From JAEMQF01 sp963775015 (GTDB lineage Bacteria; Pseudomonadota; Gammaproteobacteria; Burkholderiales; Burkholderiaceae_C), in NCBI GenBank assembly GCA_963775015.1, contig CAVZHI010000001.1, positions 434,001-498,000 of the forward strand: a stretch of 64,000 nucleotides of DNA. Direction: 5' to 3'. Positions within the stretch are counted from its first letter, which is position 1. The number at the start of each line of letters is the position of its first letter. The notes below the pieces were generated by a model. That model was not told where the DNA came from. It did not search any database and worked only from the letters and a program-made list of their open reading frames with translations. Positions 34,872 through 43,673 of the stretch are shown here, one piece after another. Made by a program: the position numbers and the translations under genes.

Positions 34872-37499
34872 TCAAGCCGCCCCAAACGCAAACCCCCGCC
34901 CCGGTGCCGCAGCAAACAACGCCCGCGTGTATTCATGCTGCGGCGCGCCGAAGACGCGGTGCGCCGGGCCGTATTCGACGATTCGCCCCTGCGACATCAC
35001 GGCGAGCTGATCGCACACCTGCGACGCGACGCGCAGGTCGTGCGTGATGAAAAGCATCGCCAGGTTCAGGCGGGTGCGAATCTCTTCGAAGAGTTCCAGT
35101 ACCTGGGCTTGCACCGACACATCCAGCGCCGACACGGCTTCGTCGGCGATCAGCAGTTCGGGTTCCATCATGAGCGCGCGTGCGATGCAGATGCGCTGCC
35201 GCTGGCCGCCGGAGAACTGGTGCGGGTAACGCTGCATCGCGCTGCCGTCCATGCGAACGAGTTGGAGCAGGTCTTCGGCCTTCGCCAGCGCGGCGCCCCG
35301 CGCCAGGCCGTAGTTCATCGGCCCTTCGATGAGCGCTTCGCCGACGGTGCGGCGCGGATTCAGGGAGCGGTACGGATCCTGGAACACGATCTGCACGCGC
35401 TTGCGCAGGGGGCGCAACGTGGCGGCGCTCAGCATCGCGATGTCGGTCGCGGCCTGGCCTTCGCCACTCTTGTCGCCGCCGCCGAGCAGCACCGAGCCGC
35501 CGCTCGGGTCGATGAGGCGCACGATGCAGCGCGCCACCGTCGACTTGCCGGAGCCCGATTCACCGACGATTCCGAGCGTCTGGCCGCGGCGGATTTCGAA
35601 GTCGACGTCCCTGGCGGCGTGCACGGTGCGGCGCTTGCCGAACCAGCTCTTGTCGTCATACGTCTTGGCCAGGCCTTTCACGCTCAGCACGACGGGCGCG
35701 GTCGGGTCGCTCGGCCGCTCCTTCAATTGCAGCGTCGGCACCGCGGCCATCAACATGCGCGTGTAGGCGTGTTGCGGTTGCTGCAGTACCGCGTGTTTGG
35801 GCCCGAGCTCGACCAGATCGCCCAGGCGCAACACGGCGACGCGCTGCGCGACTTCGGCAACGACGCCGAAGTCGTGCGTGATGAACAGGACGCCCGTGCC
35901 GTGTTTCGCCTGCAGCTCGAGAATCAGTTTCAGGATCTGCGCCTGCGTCGTCACGTCGAGCGCCGTCGTCGGCTCGTCGGCGATGAGCAGCACCGGCTCG
36001 AGCACGAGCGCCATCGCGATCATGATGCGCTGGCGCTGGCCGCCCGACAGCTGGTGCGGGTAGCTCGCGAGCATGCGCTCGGGGTCCGGCAACAGCACCT
36101 CGCGCACGATCGCGAGCACCTTGTCGCGGCGCTCGGACGGCGTGAGCGTCGTGTGCTCGCGCAGCACTTCGTCGATCTGGTCGCCGCACGTCATCACCGG
36201 GTTCAGCGCCGTCATCGGCTCCTGGAAGATCATCGCCATGCGGGTCGCGCGCAGTTCGCGCAGGCGGTTCAAGGGCGCGTGCGTGATGTCTTCGCCTTGC
36301 AGCACGATGCGGCCGGTGCTGACGGGCAGGGTCTTGGGCAGCAGCCCCATCACGCCTTGCGCGATGACCGACTTGCCGGACCCCGATTCGCCGACGAGGC
36401 AGACGATTTCGCCGCGGCCGACGCTGAACGAAACCTTGCGCACCGCGGTTGTGCGGTCGCTTCCGGCGGGCAGGTCGATCGTGAGGTCTTGCACCTCGAG
36501 GATCGCTGCGGTCGCCCTCTCCGGGCGGGGGGGGAAACGCAGTGCGCCGCGATCTGCACAAACCCTCTTCGCCATCTTCGGATCGAGCGTATCGCGCAGC
36601 CCATCACCGAGGATGTTCACGGCAAGCACCGTCACGGCAAGAAAAATGCCGGGGAAAAAGATGTTGTGCGGGTACTCGTTGAACTGGGCCCGGCCTTCGG
36701 CCATCACGTTGCCCCAGGTCGGAATGTCGGGCGGCAGGCCGACGCCGAGGAACGACAGGATCGCCTCGACGAGGATTCCCGACGCGCAGATGAACGTTCC
36801 CTGCACGATCAGCGGCGCGACGCAATTGGGCAGGATGTGGCGCCCCATGATCTTCCAGACCGGGGTGCCGAGCGACACCGCCGCCTCAACGTAAGGCTCT
36901 TCGCGGATCGACAGCACGAGCGAACGCACCAGCCGCGTGACGCGCGGGATTTCGGGAATCGCGATCGCGATCACGACCGTCATCAGGCTGCCGCGCCACA
37001 TCGCGACGAGCGCGATCGCGATCAGGATCGCGGGGATCGCCATCACGCCGTCCATGATGCGCATCAACACGCCGTCGAGCCAGCGCAGGTAGCCGGCGCA
37101 CAGGCCGAACACGATGCCGAATCCGAGCGCGACGCCGGCAGTGAACAGGCCGACGATGAGCGAGACCTGCGTGCCGTAAATGACGCGGCTGTAGATGTCG
37201 CGGCCGAAGCTGTCGGACCCCATGAGGAAGCGGTGCTTCAGGGTTTCACCCTCGAGCGTCGTGATCTCGCCGTGTTTGCCCGGGAGCAGGTCGCGGCTCG
37301 CCGGGTCGAAGAGCGACGGATCGACGGTGCCGAGCCACGGTGCCGCCAGCGCAATCGCGACGAGCACGAGAAGACACGCCGCGCCGATGCGCACCGACAG
37401 GTTGCGCGCCGCGCGCGCCCAGGCGCTCGGCTGAACCCGAACCGACGCCGCTTCGACCGACAGCGTGTCGAAGGCGGCGGGGCCGGTGGCGGTGCTCAT
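34872..37499 (-). CDS. Peptide ABC transporter fused permease (DppC) and double ATPase (DppD-DppF)
   Basis: About 875 residues. Residues 1-310 form a DppC-type permease with an N-terminal helix, the periplasmic loop HRFLMGSDSFGRDIYSR and the EAA loop. A linker of about 20 residues leads to the first ATPase (Walker A GESGSGKS near 370, LSGGQRQR, IADEPTTALD) and a second (Walker A GESGSGKST near 650, FSGGQRQR, IADEAVSALD). Both keep all catalytic motifs. These are normally two or three genes. An 8-G run (36527-36534) lies in the linker, and an ATG sits at KMAKRV, so the fusion may reflect a miscounted homopolymer. The ATG at 37499 is 8 nt after dppB; TTG 37511 is an alternative. Confidence 0.85.
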   Translation of the reverse strand: MSTATGPAAFDTLSVEAASVRVQPSAWARAARNLSVRIGAACLLVLVAIALAAPWLGTVDPSLFDPASRDLLPGKHGEITTLEGETLKHRFLMGSDSFGRDIYSRVIYGTQVSLIVGLFTAGVALGFGIVFGLCAGYLRWLDGVLMRIMDGVMAIPAILIAIALVAMWRGSLMTVVIAIAIPEIPRVTRLVRSLVLSIREEPYVEAAVSLGTPVWKIMGRHILPNCVAPLIVQGTFICASGILVEAILSFLGVGLPPDIPTWGNVMAEGRAQFNEYPHNIFFPGIFLAVTVLAVNILGDGLRDTLDPKMAKRVCADRGALRFPPRPERATAAILEVQDLTIDLPAGSDRTTAVRKVSFSVGRGEIVCLVGESGSGKSVIAQGVMGLLPKTLPVSTGRIVLQGEDITHAPLNRLRELRATRMAMIFQEPMTALNPVMTCGDQIDEVLREHTTLTPSERRDKVLAIVREVLLPDPERMLASYPHQLSGGQRQRIMIAMALVLEPVLLIADEPTTALDVTTQAQILKLILELQAKHGTGVLFITHDFGVVAEVAQRVAVLRLGDLVELGPKHAVLQQPQHAYTRMLMAAVPTLQLKERPSDPTAPVVLSVKGLAKTYDDKSWFGKRRTVHAARDVDFEIRRGQTLGIVGESGSGKSTVARCIVRLIDPSGGSVLLGGGDKSGEGQAATDIAMLSAATLRPLRKRVQIVFQDPYRSLNPRRTVGEALIEGPMNYGLARGAALAKAEDLLQLVRMDGSAMQRYPHQFSGGQRQRICIARALMMEPELLIADEAVSALDVSVQAQVLELFEEIRTRLNLAMLFITHDLRVASQVCDQLAVMSQGRIVEYGPAHRVFGAPQHEYTRALFAAAPGRGFAFGAA

Positions 37500-37507
37500 G
37501 GCCGCGC

Positions 37508-38449
37508 TCAATATCGAATTCGGGGGTCGAGGAACACGTACGACAGATCGACGAGAAGGTTGATCATCACGTAGGCGAACGAGAACAGCAGGATCACGCC
37601 CTGGATCGTCGGGAAGTCGCGTGCGAGCACCGCGTCCACGGTGAGGCGCCCCAACCCGGGAATCGCGTAGACAGACTCGGTGACGACGACGCCGCCGATG
37701 AGCAGCGCGATGCCGATGCCGATCACGGTGACGATCGGCACCGCCGCGTTCGCCAACGCGTGGCGCAGCAGCACGGTGAGCTCGGGCAGGCCTTTCGCGC
37801 GCGCGGTGCGGATGTAATCTTCACCGAGCGTTTCGAGCACCGAGGCGCGCGTGACGCGCGCAATCAGCGCGATGTAGATCACCGAGAGCGTGATCGCCGG
37901 CAGCGTCAGGTGGTAAAGCCATGGGCCGGCGCCGTCGGCGAGGCGCTTGTAACCCTGCACCGGCAACCAGCCGAGCTTCAGCGACACGAGCCAGATCAGC
38001 ATGTAGGCGAGGACGAAGATCGGCACCGAAAACCCGAGCACCGAAAAGCCCATCAGCGCGCGATCGAGCCAGCCGCCGAAACGCCACGCCGCAAGAACGC
38101 CCAGCGGCACCGAGATCAGCACCGCGATGCTGATCGTGATCGCGGCGAGCGACAACGTCGGCTCCAGGCGCTGGCCGATGAGCGTGGCCACACCCGTCTT
38201 GTAGTAGAACGACTGGCCGAGGTCACCGCGCAGCACGTTGCCGAACCAGATCGCGTATTGCTCCGGGATGGATCGGTCCAGCCCGAGGCCGGTGCGGATC
38301 TGCGCGATCTGCTCCGTGCTCGCCGCGTCACCCGCCATCACTGCCGCCGGATCGCCCGGCGTCAGGCGCAGCATCAGGAACACGAGCAGCGAGACGATCA
38401 GCAGGACGGGGATCGTCGACGCGAGGCGGCGTGCGAGGAAGGAAAACAA
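37508..38449 (-). CDS. dppB: Dipeptide/oligopeptide ABC transporter permease (DppB type)
   Basis: 313 residues, six membrane segments. The start MFSFLARRLASTIPVLLIVS and the nearby RLTPGDPAAVMAG are diagnostic for DppB/OppB, as are GLDRSIPEQYAIWFGNVLRGDLG and the terminal FVFLDPRIRY-like end (VFLDPRIRY). It pairs with the fused DppC-DppD-DppF gene 8 nt downstream and the binding protein upstream to form a peptide or glutathione-type importer. Confidence 0.93.
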   Translation of the reverse strand: MFSFLARRLASTIPVLLIVSLLVFLMLRLTPGDPAAVMAGDAASTEQIAQIRTGLGLDRSIPEQYAIWFGNVLRGDLGQSFYYKTGVATLIGQRLEPTLSLAAITISIAVLISVPLGVLAAWRFGGWLDRALMGFSVLGFSVPIFVLAYMLIWLVSLKLGWLPVQGYKRLADGAGPWLYHLTLPAITLSVIYIALIARVTRASVLETLGEDYIRTARAKGLPELTVLLRHALANAAVPIVTVIGIGIALLIGGVVVTESVYAIPGLGRLTVDAVLARDFPTIQGVILLFSFAYVMINLLVDLSYVFLDPRIRY

Positions 38450-38459
38450 GCTGCGCCCC

Positions 38460-38530
38460 CGTCACCCCGGCGCACGCCGGGGTCCACGCGCTGCGACGCG
38501 CCGTGGATCCCGACTTGCGTCGGGATGACG
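38460..38530. repeat. REP/BIME-like inverted repeat, copy C
   Basis: Arms cgtcaccccggcgcacgc and the mirrored gcgtcgggatgacg around a short loop; it is the shortest copy and has some mismatches. It fills most of the gap between the binding-protein gene and dppB inside the same operon, a typical site for such transcript hairpins. Confidence 0.8.
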
Positions 38531-38594
38531 GGCGAACCGACGCATTGCTCCTTGCACCGGTGCAGGAGCGGGAAACATCACCAATCGAGCGACC

Positions 38595-40184
38595 TCACGA
38601 CTTCTTCAAGTTCCAGTAGATGTTGCCGTTGGTGATGAAAAACCCGGTGATGTTCTTGCGTGCCGCCATCGGTTGGTCGTACTCGCCCAGCGGCGCGTGC
38701 GTGCCGACTTCGAAGGCGCGCGCGTGCAACTGGTCGGCGAGCTTTTTCTTCGTCGGCTCGTCGGTGGCGCGCATGAACTGGGCGCGAATGTCGATCATCT
38801 TGTCGTCGCTCGCCCAGCCGAACCAGCCCGACTTCTCGCCGCGCGTGTCCATCGTCGGGTTCGCGATCGGGCTCCAGACGTCGAACACGTTCCACGCCGT
38901 CAGGAACATGTGCCAGCCGCCCTTGTCGATCGGGTCTTTCTTCGCGCGCCGCCCGACCAGCGTCTGCCAGTCCATCGCCTGCAGGTCGACCTTGAAGCCG
39001 GCCTGGCGCAGCAGTTGCGCGGCGACGTCGGGAAGTTTCTGGATCGACGCCAGGTCCGTCGGCTTCATGATCACGATCGGCGTGCCGTCGTAGCCCGACG
39101 CCTTGAGCAGGTCTTGCGCCTTCTTCATGTTGCTTTTCGCCTGCAAGTCGCTGCCGGCCAAGCTGCCGTAAGGCGTGTTGCAGATGAACATGCTCGGGCA
39201 GGTGCGGTACAGCTCCTTCACGCCGACCTGGGCGCGCAGGAAGGGTTCCTGTGAGAACGCGGCGATCGCCGCCTGGCGCACCTTGGCGTCGTCGAACGGC
39301 TTGTTCAAGTGGTTGAAGCGCGCCATGTACTGCAGGCCCAGATTCGCGTACTTGGTGAGCTGCAACGTCGAATCGGCCTTCACGGTTTCGTAGTGGTCAA
39401 AGCCGAGCGCCTCGATGATGTCGACTTCACCGTTCTTCAGCGCATTCACCTGCGCCTGCGCATCGCGCAGCGCAAGGTTCCACTCGACTCGATCCACATA
39501 CACGTTCTTGCCGCCCGTCGTTCCCGAAGGCGGCTCGCTGCGCGGAACGTACTTCGTGTTCTTCAGGTACACCGCCTTGTCGCCGGGCTTGAACTCGTCG
39601 CGCTTGAAAGTGAACGGGCCCGAGCCGATGTGCTCTTCGATCTGCTTGAACGCGTCCGTTTCGGCGATGCGCTTGGGCATGATGAAGGGCACGTTGCTCG
39701 ACGGCTTGCCCAACGCCTCGAGCACGAAGCCGCAGGCCTCGCCGAGGAAGATGCGGAACGTGTCGGGCGCCGGCGAATCCATGCGCTGCACAAAAGTCAT
39801 GAGCGCGCTGCCCATCGCGTCGCGTTTGCCCCAGCGCTGCAGCGATGCGATCACGTCGTCGCCCGTGACCGGCGTGCCGTCGTGAAACGCGAGTCCCTTG
39901 CGCAGCTTGAACGACCACAGCCGATGGTCGCCGCTTTCGGTCCAGCTCTCCACCATCTGCGGCTTGATCTTCGCGTTCTCGTCGGTGCCAAACAGCGTGT
40001 CGTAAATCATGTAGCCGTGGTTGCGGCTCATGTACGCCGTGGTCCAGATCGGGTCCAGGATCGCGAGATTCGAGTGCGGAACGATGCGCAGCACCTTCTC
40101 CTGAGCCGCGGCCGAAAGCTGCACGACGAGCGCGCCGGCGGCGAGGGTCCATGTCATCCAATGTCTGCGGCGAAGGAAGTTCAT
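38595..40184 (-). CDS. dppA: Peptide ABC transporter substrate-binding protein (DppA type)
   Basis: 529 residues, SBP_bac_5 family. Signal peptide MNFLRRRHWMTWTLAAGALV with cleavage near SAAAQE. The family pattern KVLRIVPHSNLAILDPIWTT, LFGTDENAKIKPQMVESW and LRKGLAFHDGTPVTGDDVIASL is present, and ADLLKASGYDG-like spacing occurs near residue 375. The ATG at 40184 is chosen since upstream in-frame sequence is Ser/Pro-rich and non-homologous. It is the first gene of the transporter operon and divergent from the acetyltransferase gene. A peptide or related ligand is inferred. Confidence 0.92.
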   Translation of the reverse strand: MNFLRRRHWMTWTLAAGALVVQLSAAAQEKVLRIVPHSNLAILDPIWTTAYMSRNHGYMIYDTLFGTDENAKIKPQMVESWTESGDHRLWSFKLRKGLAFHDGTPVTGDDVIASLQRWGKRDAMGSALMTFVQRMDSPAPDTFRIFLGEACGFVLEALGKPSSNVPFIMPKRIAETDAFKQIEEHIGSGPFTFKRDEFKPGDKAVYLKNTKYVPRSEPPSGTTGGKNVYVDRVEWNLALRDAQAQVNALKNGEVDIIEALGFDHYETVKADSTLQLTKYANLGLQYMARFNHLNKPFDDAKVRQAAIAAFSQEPFLRAQVGVKELYRTCPSMFICNTPYGSLAGSDLQAKSNMKKAQDLLKASGYDGTPIVIMKPTDLASIQKLPDVAAQLLRQAGFKVDLQAMDWQTLVGRRAKKDPIDKGGWHMFLTAWNVFDVWSPIANPTMDTRGEKSGWFGWASDDKMIDIRAQFMRATDEPTKKKLADQLHARAFEVGTHAPLGEYDQPMAARKNITGFFITNGNIYWNLKKS

Positions 40185-40485
40185 CGTTGGCCTTTCGGGG
40201 GAGCGTGAAGGGAGTGCACCCGTGGGAGCAGGTGATGAGCGATTGTGCTGGGGCCGGCGGTGGGCGCGCCATGGGACAAACACGGTGGGCCGATGGTTCA
40301 TCGGCGCGGCGCGACCGATCCCGCTCTGCGGCAGCGCCGTGGCCGACGGCGTGTGAAGCGAGGGAGGCGAGGAGAGCGAGGGAAGCAAGAGAGTGTGAGG
40401 CGAGTGTGACAGATCGCCCCGAAAAGCCCGCAAACCCGTCTCTTGTTCACAGCAAAATTCGGCCAGCGCACTTAGCATTCTCGCT
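40185..40485. other. Intergenic region between divergent operons
   Basis: 301 nt between the DppA gene and the FemAB/CelD-like gene. It has no coding content. A strongly purine-biased stretch (about 40360-40415, repeats of gcgag and gaga) is the only visible peculiarity. Promoters for both directions should lie here, but I could not assign convincing hexamers. Confidence 0.6.
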
Positions 40486-41682
40486 ATGGCGGCAGTTCCT
40501 TCGTCAGATTCCAAGGTCGAATTCGCGATTCGAATCGTTGCGGTGAAGCAGGTCAGCGCCGCAGACATCGAATCCTGGGCTGCGCTGGAGGCACGCGCGA
40601 TTGAGCCGAACGCCTATCTGTCGCCGTACTTCGTCCTGCCCGCGACGCGCTACCTCACGCCGCAGTCCGAGACGCTGGCTCTTTTCGTCGAACCCATCGG
40701 CCCGGCGCCTCGAGAAATGGTGGGCGTGGGCGTATTCGACAAGGCACGCCCGAGCCGGCACTTCCCGGTACCGAGATTGATCGGCTACCGATCCCGCCAC
40801 ACCTATCTCGGCGGACTCTTGCTTGATCGCGACTGCCACGCTCAGGCGCTGAGGGCGATGTTGCGCCACTTGCGATCCGCGACGCCATGGTTCCAGGGCC
40901 TTGAGTTTGTCGACACCTGGACTGACGGGCCACTCGCGCAAGACGCGAGCGACGCTGGGCACAGCGGCGCCTTCGAGCCGGTCTGTCGAGGCGCCATGCC
41001 CCGCGCCGTGCTGCGCCCGGCAAACTGCCCGGCGCTCTTGCTCGACAAGGCGCTCGCTTCGCGGCTGCGCGACCTGAACCGCAGAAAGCGCCGCCTCGAG
41101 GAGCGTGGCCGTGTTGGATGGCGCTGGTATCGTGATGACGCGATTGCCGCCTCCGTCGTGGAAGGATTCTTGGCGCTCGAGCACATGGGCTGGAAGGGGC
41201 AGGGCGGCTCGTCATTGCGCTCGAAACCCGGCGACGAAGCATTCTTTCGCGAACTCGTGCAAGGCTTCGCTTCGCAGCGGCGCGCCCTGTTCACCGTCTT
41301 GACGCTCGATGACGAGCCGATCGCATCGTGCTGCACGTTCATCTCGGGGCGCGTGGGCTTTGGCTTCAAGATCGGATGGAACCCGGATTTCAAGGCGTTT
41401 GCACCCGCCAAACTGAACGAAATCGAATTGATGCGCCATGCCCTACAGGCGTTTTCCGAGATTGATTTTTTCGACAGCGGCGCCGAATCGGACTCCTACA
41501 TCAACGAGCTTTGGCTCGAGCGCAAGCATCTGGGCTCGCTGTCGGTTCCCACGCGTCCACTGGGTGCCTGTGCGTTGCGCCTCGCCGAGTACGCGCGCCG
41601 CGCCAGGGAACTCCTGCGCAACGTTGGGGCAAGCGCGCCTGCGGCGATCGCTCCAGCGGTCGAGTCGGGAATTGCGACGTGA
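40486..41682 (+). CDS. GNAT/FemAB-like acetyltransferase (CelD/BcsL-type)
   Basis: 398 residues. It has the FemAB/BioF2-like double GNAT organisation: an N-terminal half with LSPYFVLPATRYLTP and RHTYLGGLLLDRD, a basic helix LRDLNRRKRRLEERG, then the acceptor half EGFLALEHMGWKGQGGSSLRS, FTVLTLDDEPIASCCTFISGR and FKIGWNPDFKAFAPAKL. Relatives act in exopolysaccharide or peptidoglycan decoration by acyl or aminoacyl transfer. Its TGA overlaps the GTG of the next gene, so the two products are made together. Confidence 0.78.
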   Translation: MAAVPSSDSKVEFAIRIVAVKQVSAADIESWAALEARAIEPNAYLSPYFVLPATRYLTPQSETLALFVEPIGPAPREMVGVGVFDKARPSRHFPVPRLIGYRSRHTYLGGLLLDRDCHAQALRAMLRHLRSATPWFQGLEFVDTWTDGPLAQDASDAGHSGAFEPVCRGAMPRAVLRPANCPALLLDKALASRLRDLNRRKRRLEERGRVGWRWYRDDAIAASVVEGFLALEHMGWKGQGGSSLRSKPGDEAFFRELVQGFASQRRALFTVLTLDDEPIASCCTFISGRVGFGFKIGWNPDFKAFAPAKLNEIELMRHALQAFSEIDFFDSGAESDSYINELWLERKHLGSLSVPTRPLGACALRLAEYARRARELLRNVGASAPAAIAPAVESGIAT

Positions 41683-43673
41683 GCGCGACGATGCACGCCG
41701 CCCGGCGCAAACGCCGCCCAGCCGACTCCTTGCCGCGCATCGACTCGTTGGACGAATGGCAAATGCTGCACGCGCGTCCGGGGCATCACACCGTGGCCCG
41801 CACTGAGACGGTGAAGTATTTGATCGACCTTGACCGCGACGCGCGCACCTACTTCGTCGATTCGAAGAAGTGGGAAGTGCACTTCGAATTCGTGCGCCGC
41901 TTCATCGACCCCTACGCCGACTACGATCGCTTCAACATCAGCGAATACACGCGAGACGATCGGCGTTTCCTGCTCGGGTCGCTGATGCACTATTTGGATG
42001 GAGACCACTGGACGCTGGAACTCGCCGGCGCAGACACGCTCGCCGCGGATCGCATCGCGTGGATGTACCGGCACGTCGCTGCGCGCCTCGGGCTCGGCGT
42101 GGCGTTGAAATTCCGGCCTGTCTCGCCGCTGCAGATGGAGCGGGCCAAACTGCTTGGCGCGGACTTGCCGGTGCTTTCGAGCGACGCGCTGAATGCGTCG
42201 GTGGCGTACCAGCCGGTCGTGCTCGGCGTCGCCTTCGGTCATCTGCGCCTGGTTCGTGGCACGCTCGACGTCTCGCAGCTGCGGCCCTACGACCTGGTCG
42301 TGTGCGAGCATGTGCCCGAGCAAATTCCTCCGGTGGCAGGCCTCGTCACGAGCCAACTCCAGGCGCCATTGGCGCATGTCGCGGTGCTGAGCCGGAATCG
42401 GAACACGCCCGACATGGCGCTGCGGGGCGCGATCGACCTCGACGTGTTCAAGCGCTTCGAGGGGCAGGTCGTCAAGCTCACCGTCGCGAGCCAGGACTAC
42501 AGCGTCGAACTCGCCGATGTCACAGAGGCCCAAACTGCGTGGGCCACGATGCGGCCCGCAGCCACGTTGTGTCCCGAGTGCGATCCGCAGGTGCGCGGCT
42601 TGCTTGACGTGGCACGACTGCCCGCCGACGCGACGCGTTGCGTAGGCGCGAAAGCGGCGCAAATGGGGCGCCTGTGCGAGATCGAAGGCATCACGACCCC
42701 GGGTGGGTTCGCGGTTCCGTTCTCGGCCTATCTTGCCCATCTCGAATCGGCCGGCCTGCAGGGCCAAGTCGACGCGCTCCTGAACGACACCGAGTTCACC
42801 CGAGACGCAGCGGTTCGCGCGCAGCAGCTCGGCCGCTTGCGCGAAGCGATCGTCGCGCATGCGGTGACGCCGGATCTGCTGGCGCCGCTGATGCACAAGT
42901 TGCGCAGCCTGGGGTCCGGACGACGCCTCATTTTCCGCAGCAGCACTAACGCCGAAGACCTGGACGGCTTCAACGGCGCTGGCCTGTACGACAGCATCGA
43001 AGTGGCTGCCGACCCCTCGGCCGATCAAGTCGCCACCGCGCTGCGCCAGGTCTGGGCCAGCGTCTGGCAACAGCGCGCTTTCGAAGAACGCGACTGGTAT
43101 CGTATCGACCAGCGTGCCGTGGCGATGGGCGTTCTGGTTCAGCCTTTTGTTCACGACGCCGTCGCGACGGGTGTGGCGATCACCGGCAATCCCTTCAAGC
43201 CGGGCCAGGATGCGGTTTTTATCAACACCCAAGTGAGCGGCTCGAGCGTCACCGGTGCGCAGGACAATCAACTTCCCGAGCAATACTTGGTCGCGACCTG
43301 GGCCGGCGCCTTCGAACCCGAATTGCTCAGCCGCAGCTCGCTGACCGGCGGCGCGGCGATTCTGCGCGACGCCGATCTGCAAGAACTCACGACCCAACTG
43401 CTGCGCATCCATCAATCCATGCTGCCGCGAGACAGCGTGGGTGCCAACGCGATGGACGTCGAGTTCGCGCTCACGGCGCAGCGCCGATTGATCATGCTTC
43501 AGGCCCGGCCGTACGGAATCGTCTACAGCCTGGACCGCGCGAAGCGCCCTCGCCGGGAAGCCGGCCTAGCGGAGCGGGTCATGGATGGGCTGCGCAAGCT
43601 CGCGCATCGGCTGCGCGCGGCGAGCCACGTCGGTGCGCAGCGCACCCAGCGCACTACCCAGGGCATTCACTGA
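41679..43673 (+). CDS. PEP/pyruvate-binding domain protein with swapped domain order
   Basis: 664 residues from the GTG at 41679 (ATG 41691 also possible). An unassigned N-terminal domain (about 20-190) is followed by a phosphohistidine swivelling domain with the candidate catalytic His in PLAHVAVLSR (about 233). A PPDK_N-type ATP-grasp domain follows (from about 310: CVGAKAAQMGRL, RSSTNAEDLDGFNGAGLYDS, MDVEFALTAQRRLIMLQARP). In PEP synthase the ATP-grasp comes first. It probably phosphorylates a small molecule via phosphohistidine. It overlaps the previous gene by 4 nt and the convergent GGDEF-EAL gene by 20 nt. Confidence 0.8.
   Translation: MSATMHAARRKRRPADSLPRIDSLDEWQMLHARPGHHTVARTETVKYLIDLDRDARTYFVDSKKWEVHFEFVRRFIDPYADYDRFNISEYTRDDRRFLLGSLMHYLDGDHWTLELAGADTLAADRIAWMYRHVAARLGLGVALKFRPVSPLQMERAKLLGADLPVLSSDALNASVAYQPVVLGVAFGHLRLVRGTLDVSQLRPYDLVVCEHVPEQIPPVAGLVTSQLQAPLAHVAVLSRNRNTPDMALRGAIDLDVFKRFEGQVVKLTVASQDYSVELADVTEAQTAWATMRPAATLCPECDPQVRGLLDVARLPADATRCVGAKAAQMGRLCEIEGITTPGGFAVPFSAYLAHLESAGLQGQVDALLNDTEFTRDAAVRAQQLGRLREAIVAHAVTPDLLAPLMHKLRSLGSGRRLIFRSSTNAEDLDGFNGAGLYDSIEVAADPSADQVATALRQVWASVWQQRAFEERDWYRIDQRAVAMGVLVQPFVHDAVATGVAITGNPFKPGQDAVFINTQVSGSSVTGAQDNQLPEQYLVATWAGAFEPELLSRSSLTGGAAILRDADLQELTTQLLRIHQSMLPRDSVGANAMDVEFALTAQRRLIMLQARPYGIVYSLDRAKRPRREAGLAERVMDGLRKLAHRLRAASHVGAQRTQRTTQGIH

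Noticed and set aside
34935..37574. A long plus-strand open frame of 879 codons opposite the fused ABC transporter gene
   Set aside because: It mirrors the GC-rich transporter gene, is rich in Arg/His/Gln/Asp as typical for antisense frames, and has no recognisable domain; the minus strand carries all ABC motifs.
40360..40415. Purine-rich stretch as a triplex or regulatory element
   Set aside because: It is short and irregular with no mirror symmetry; simple composition bias is sufficient.
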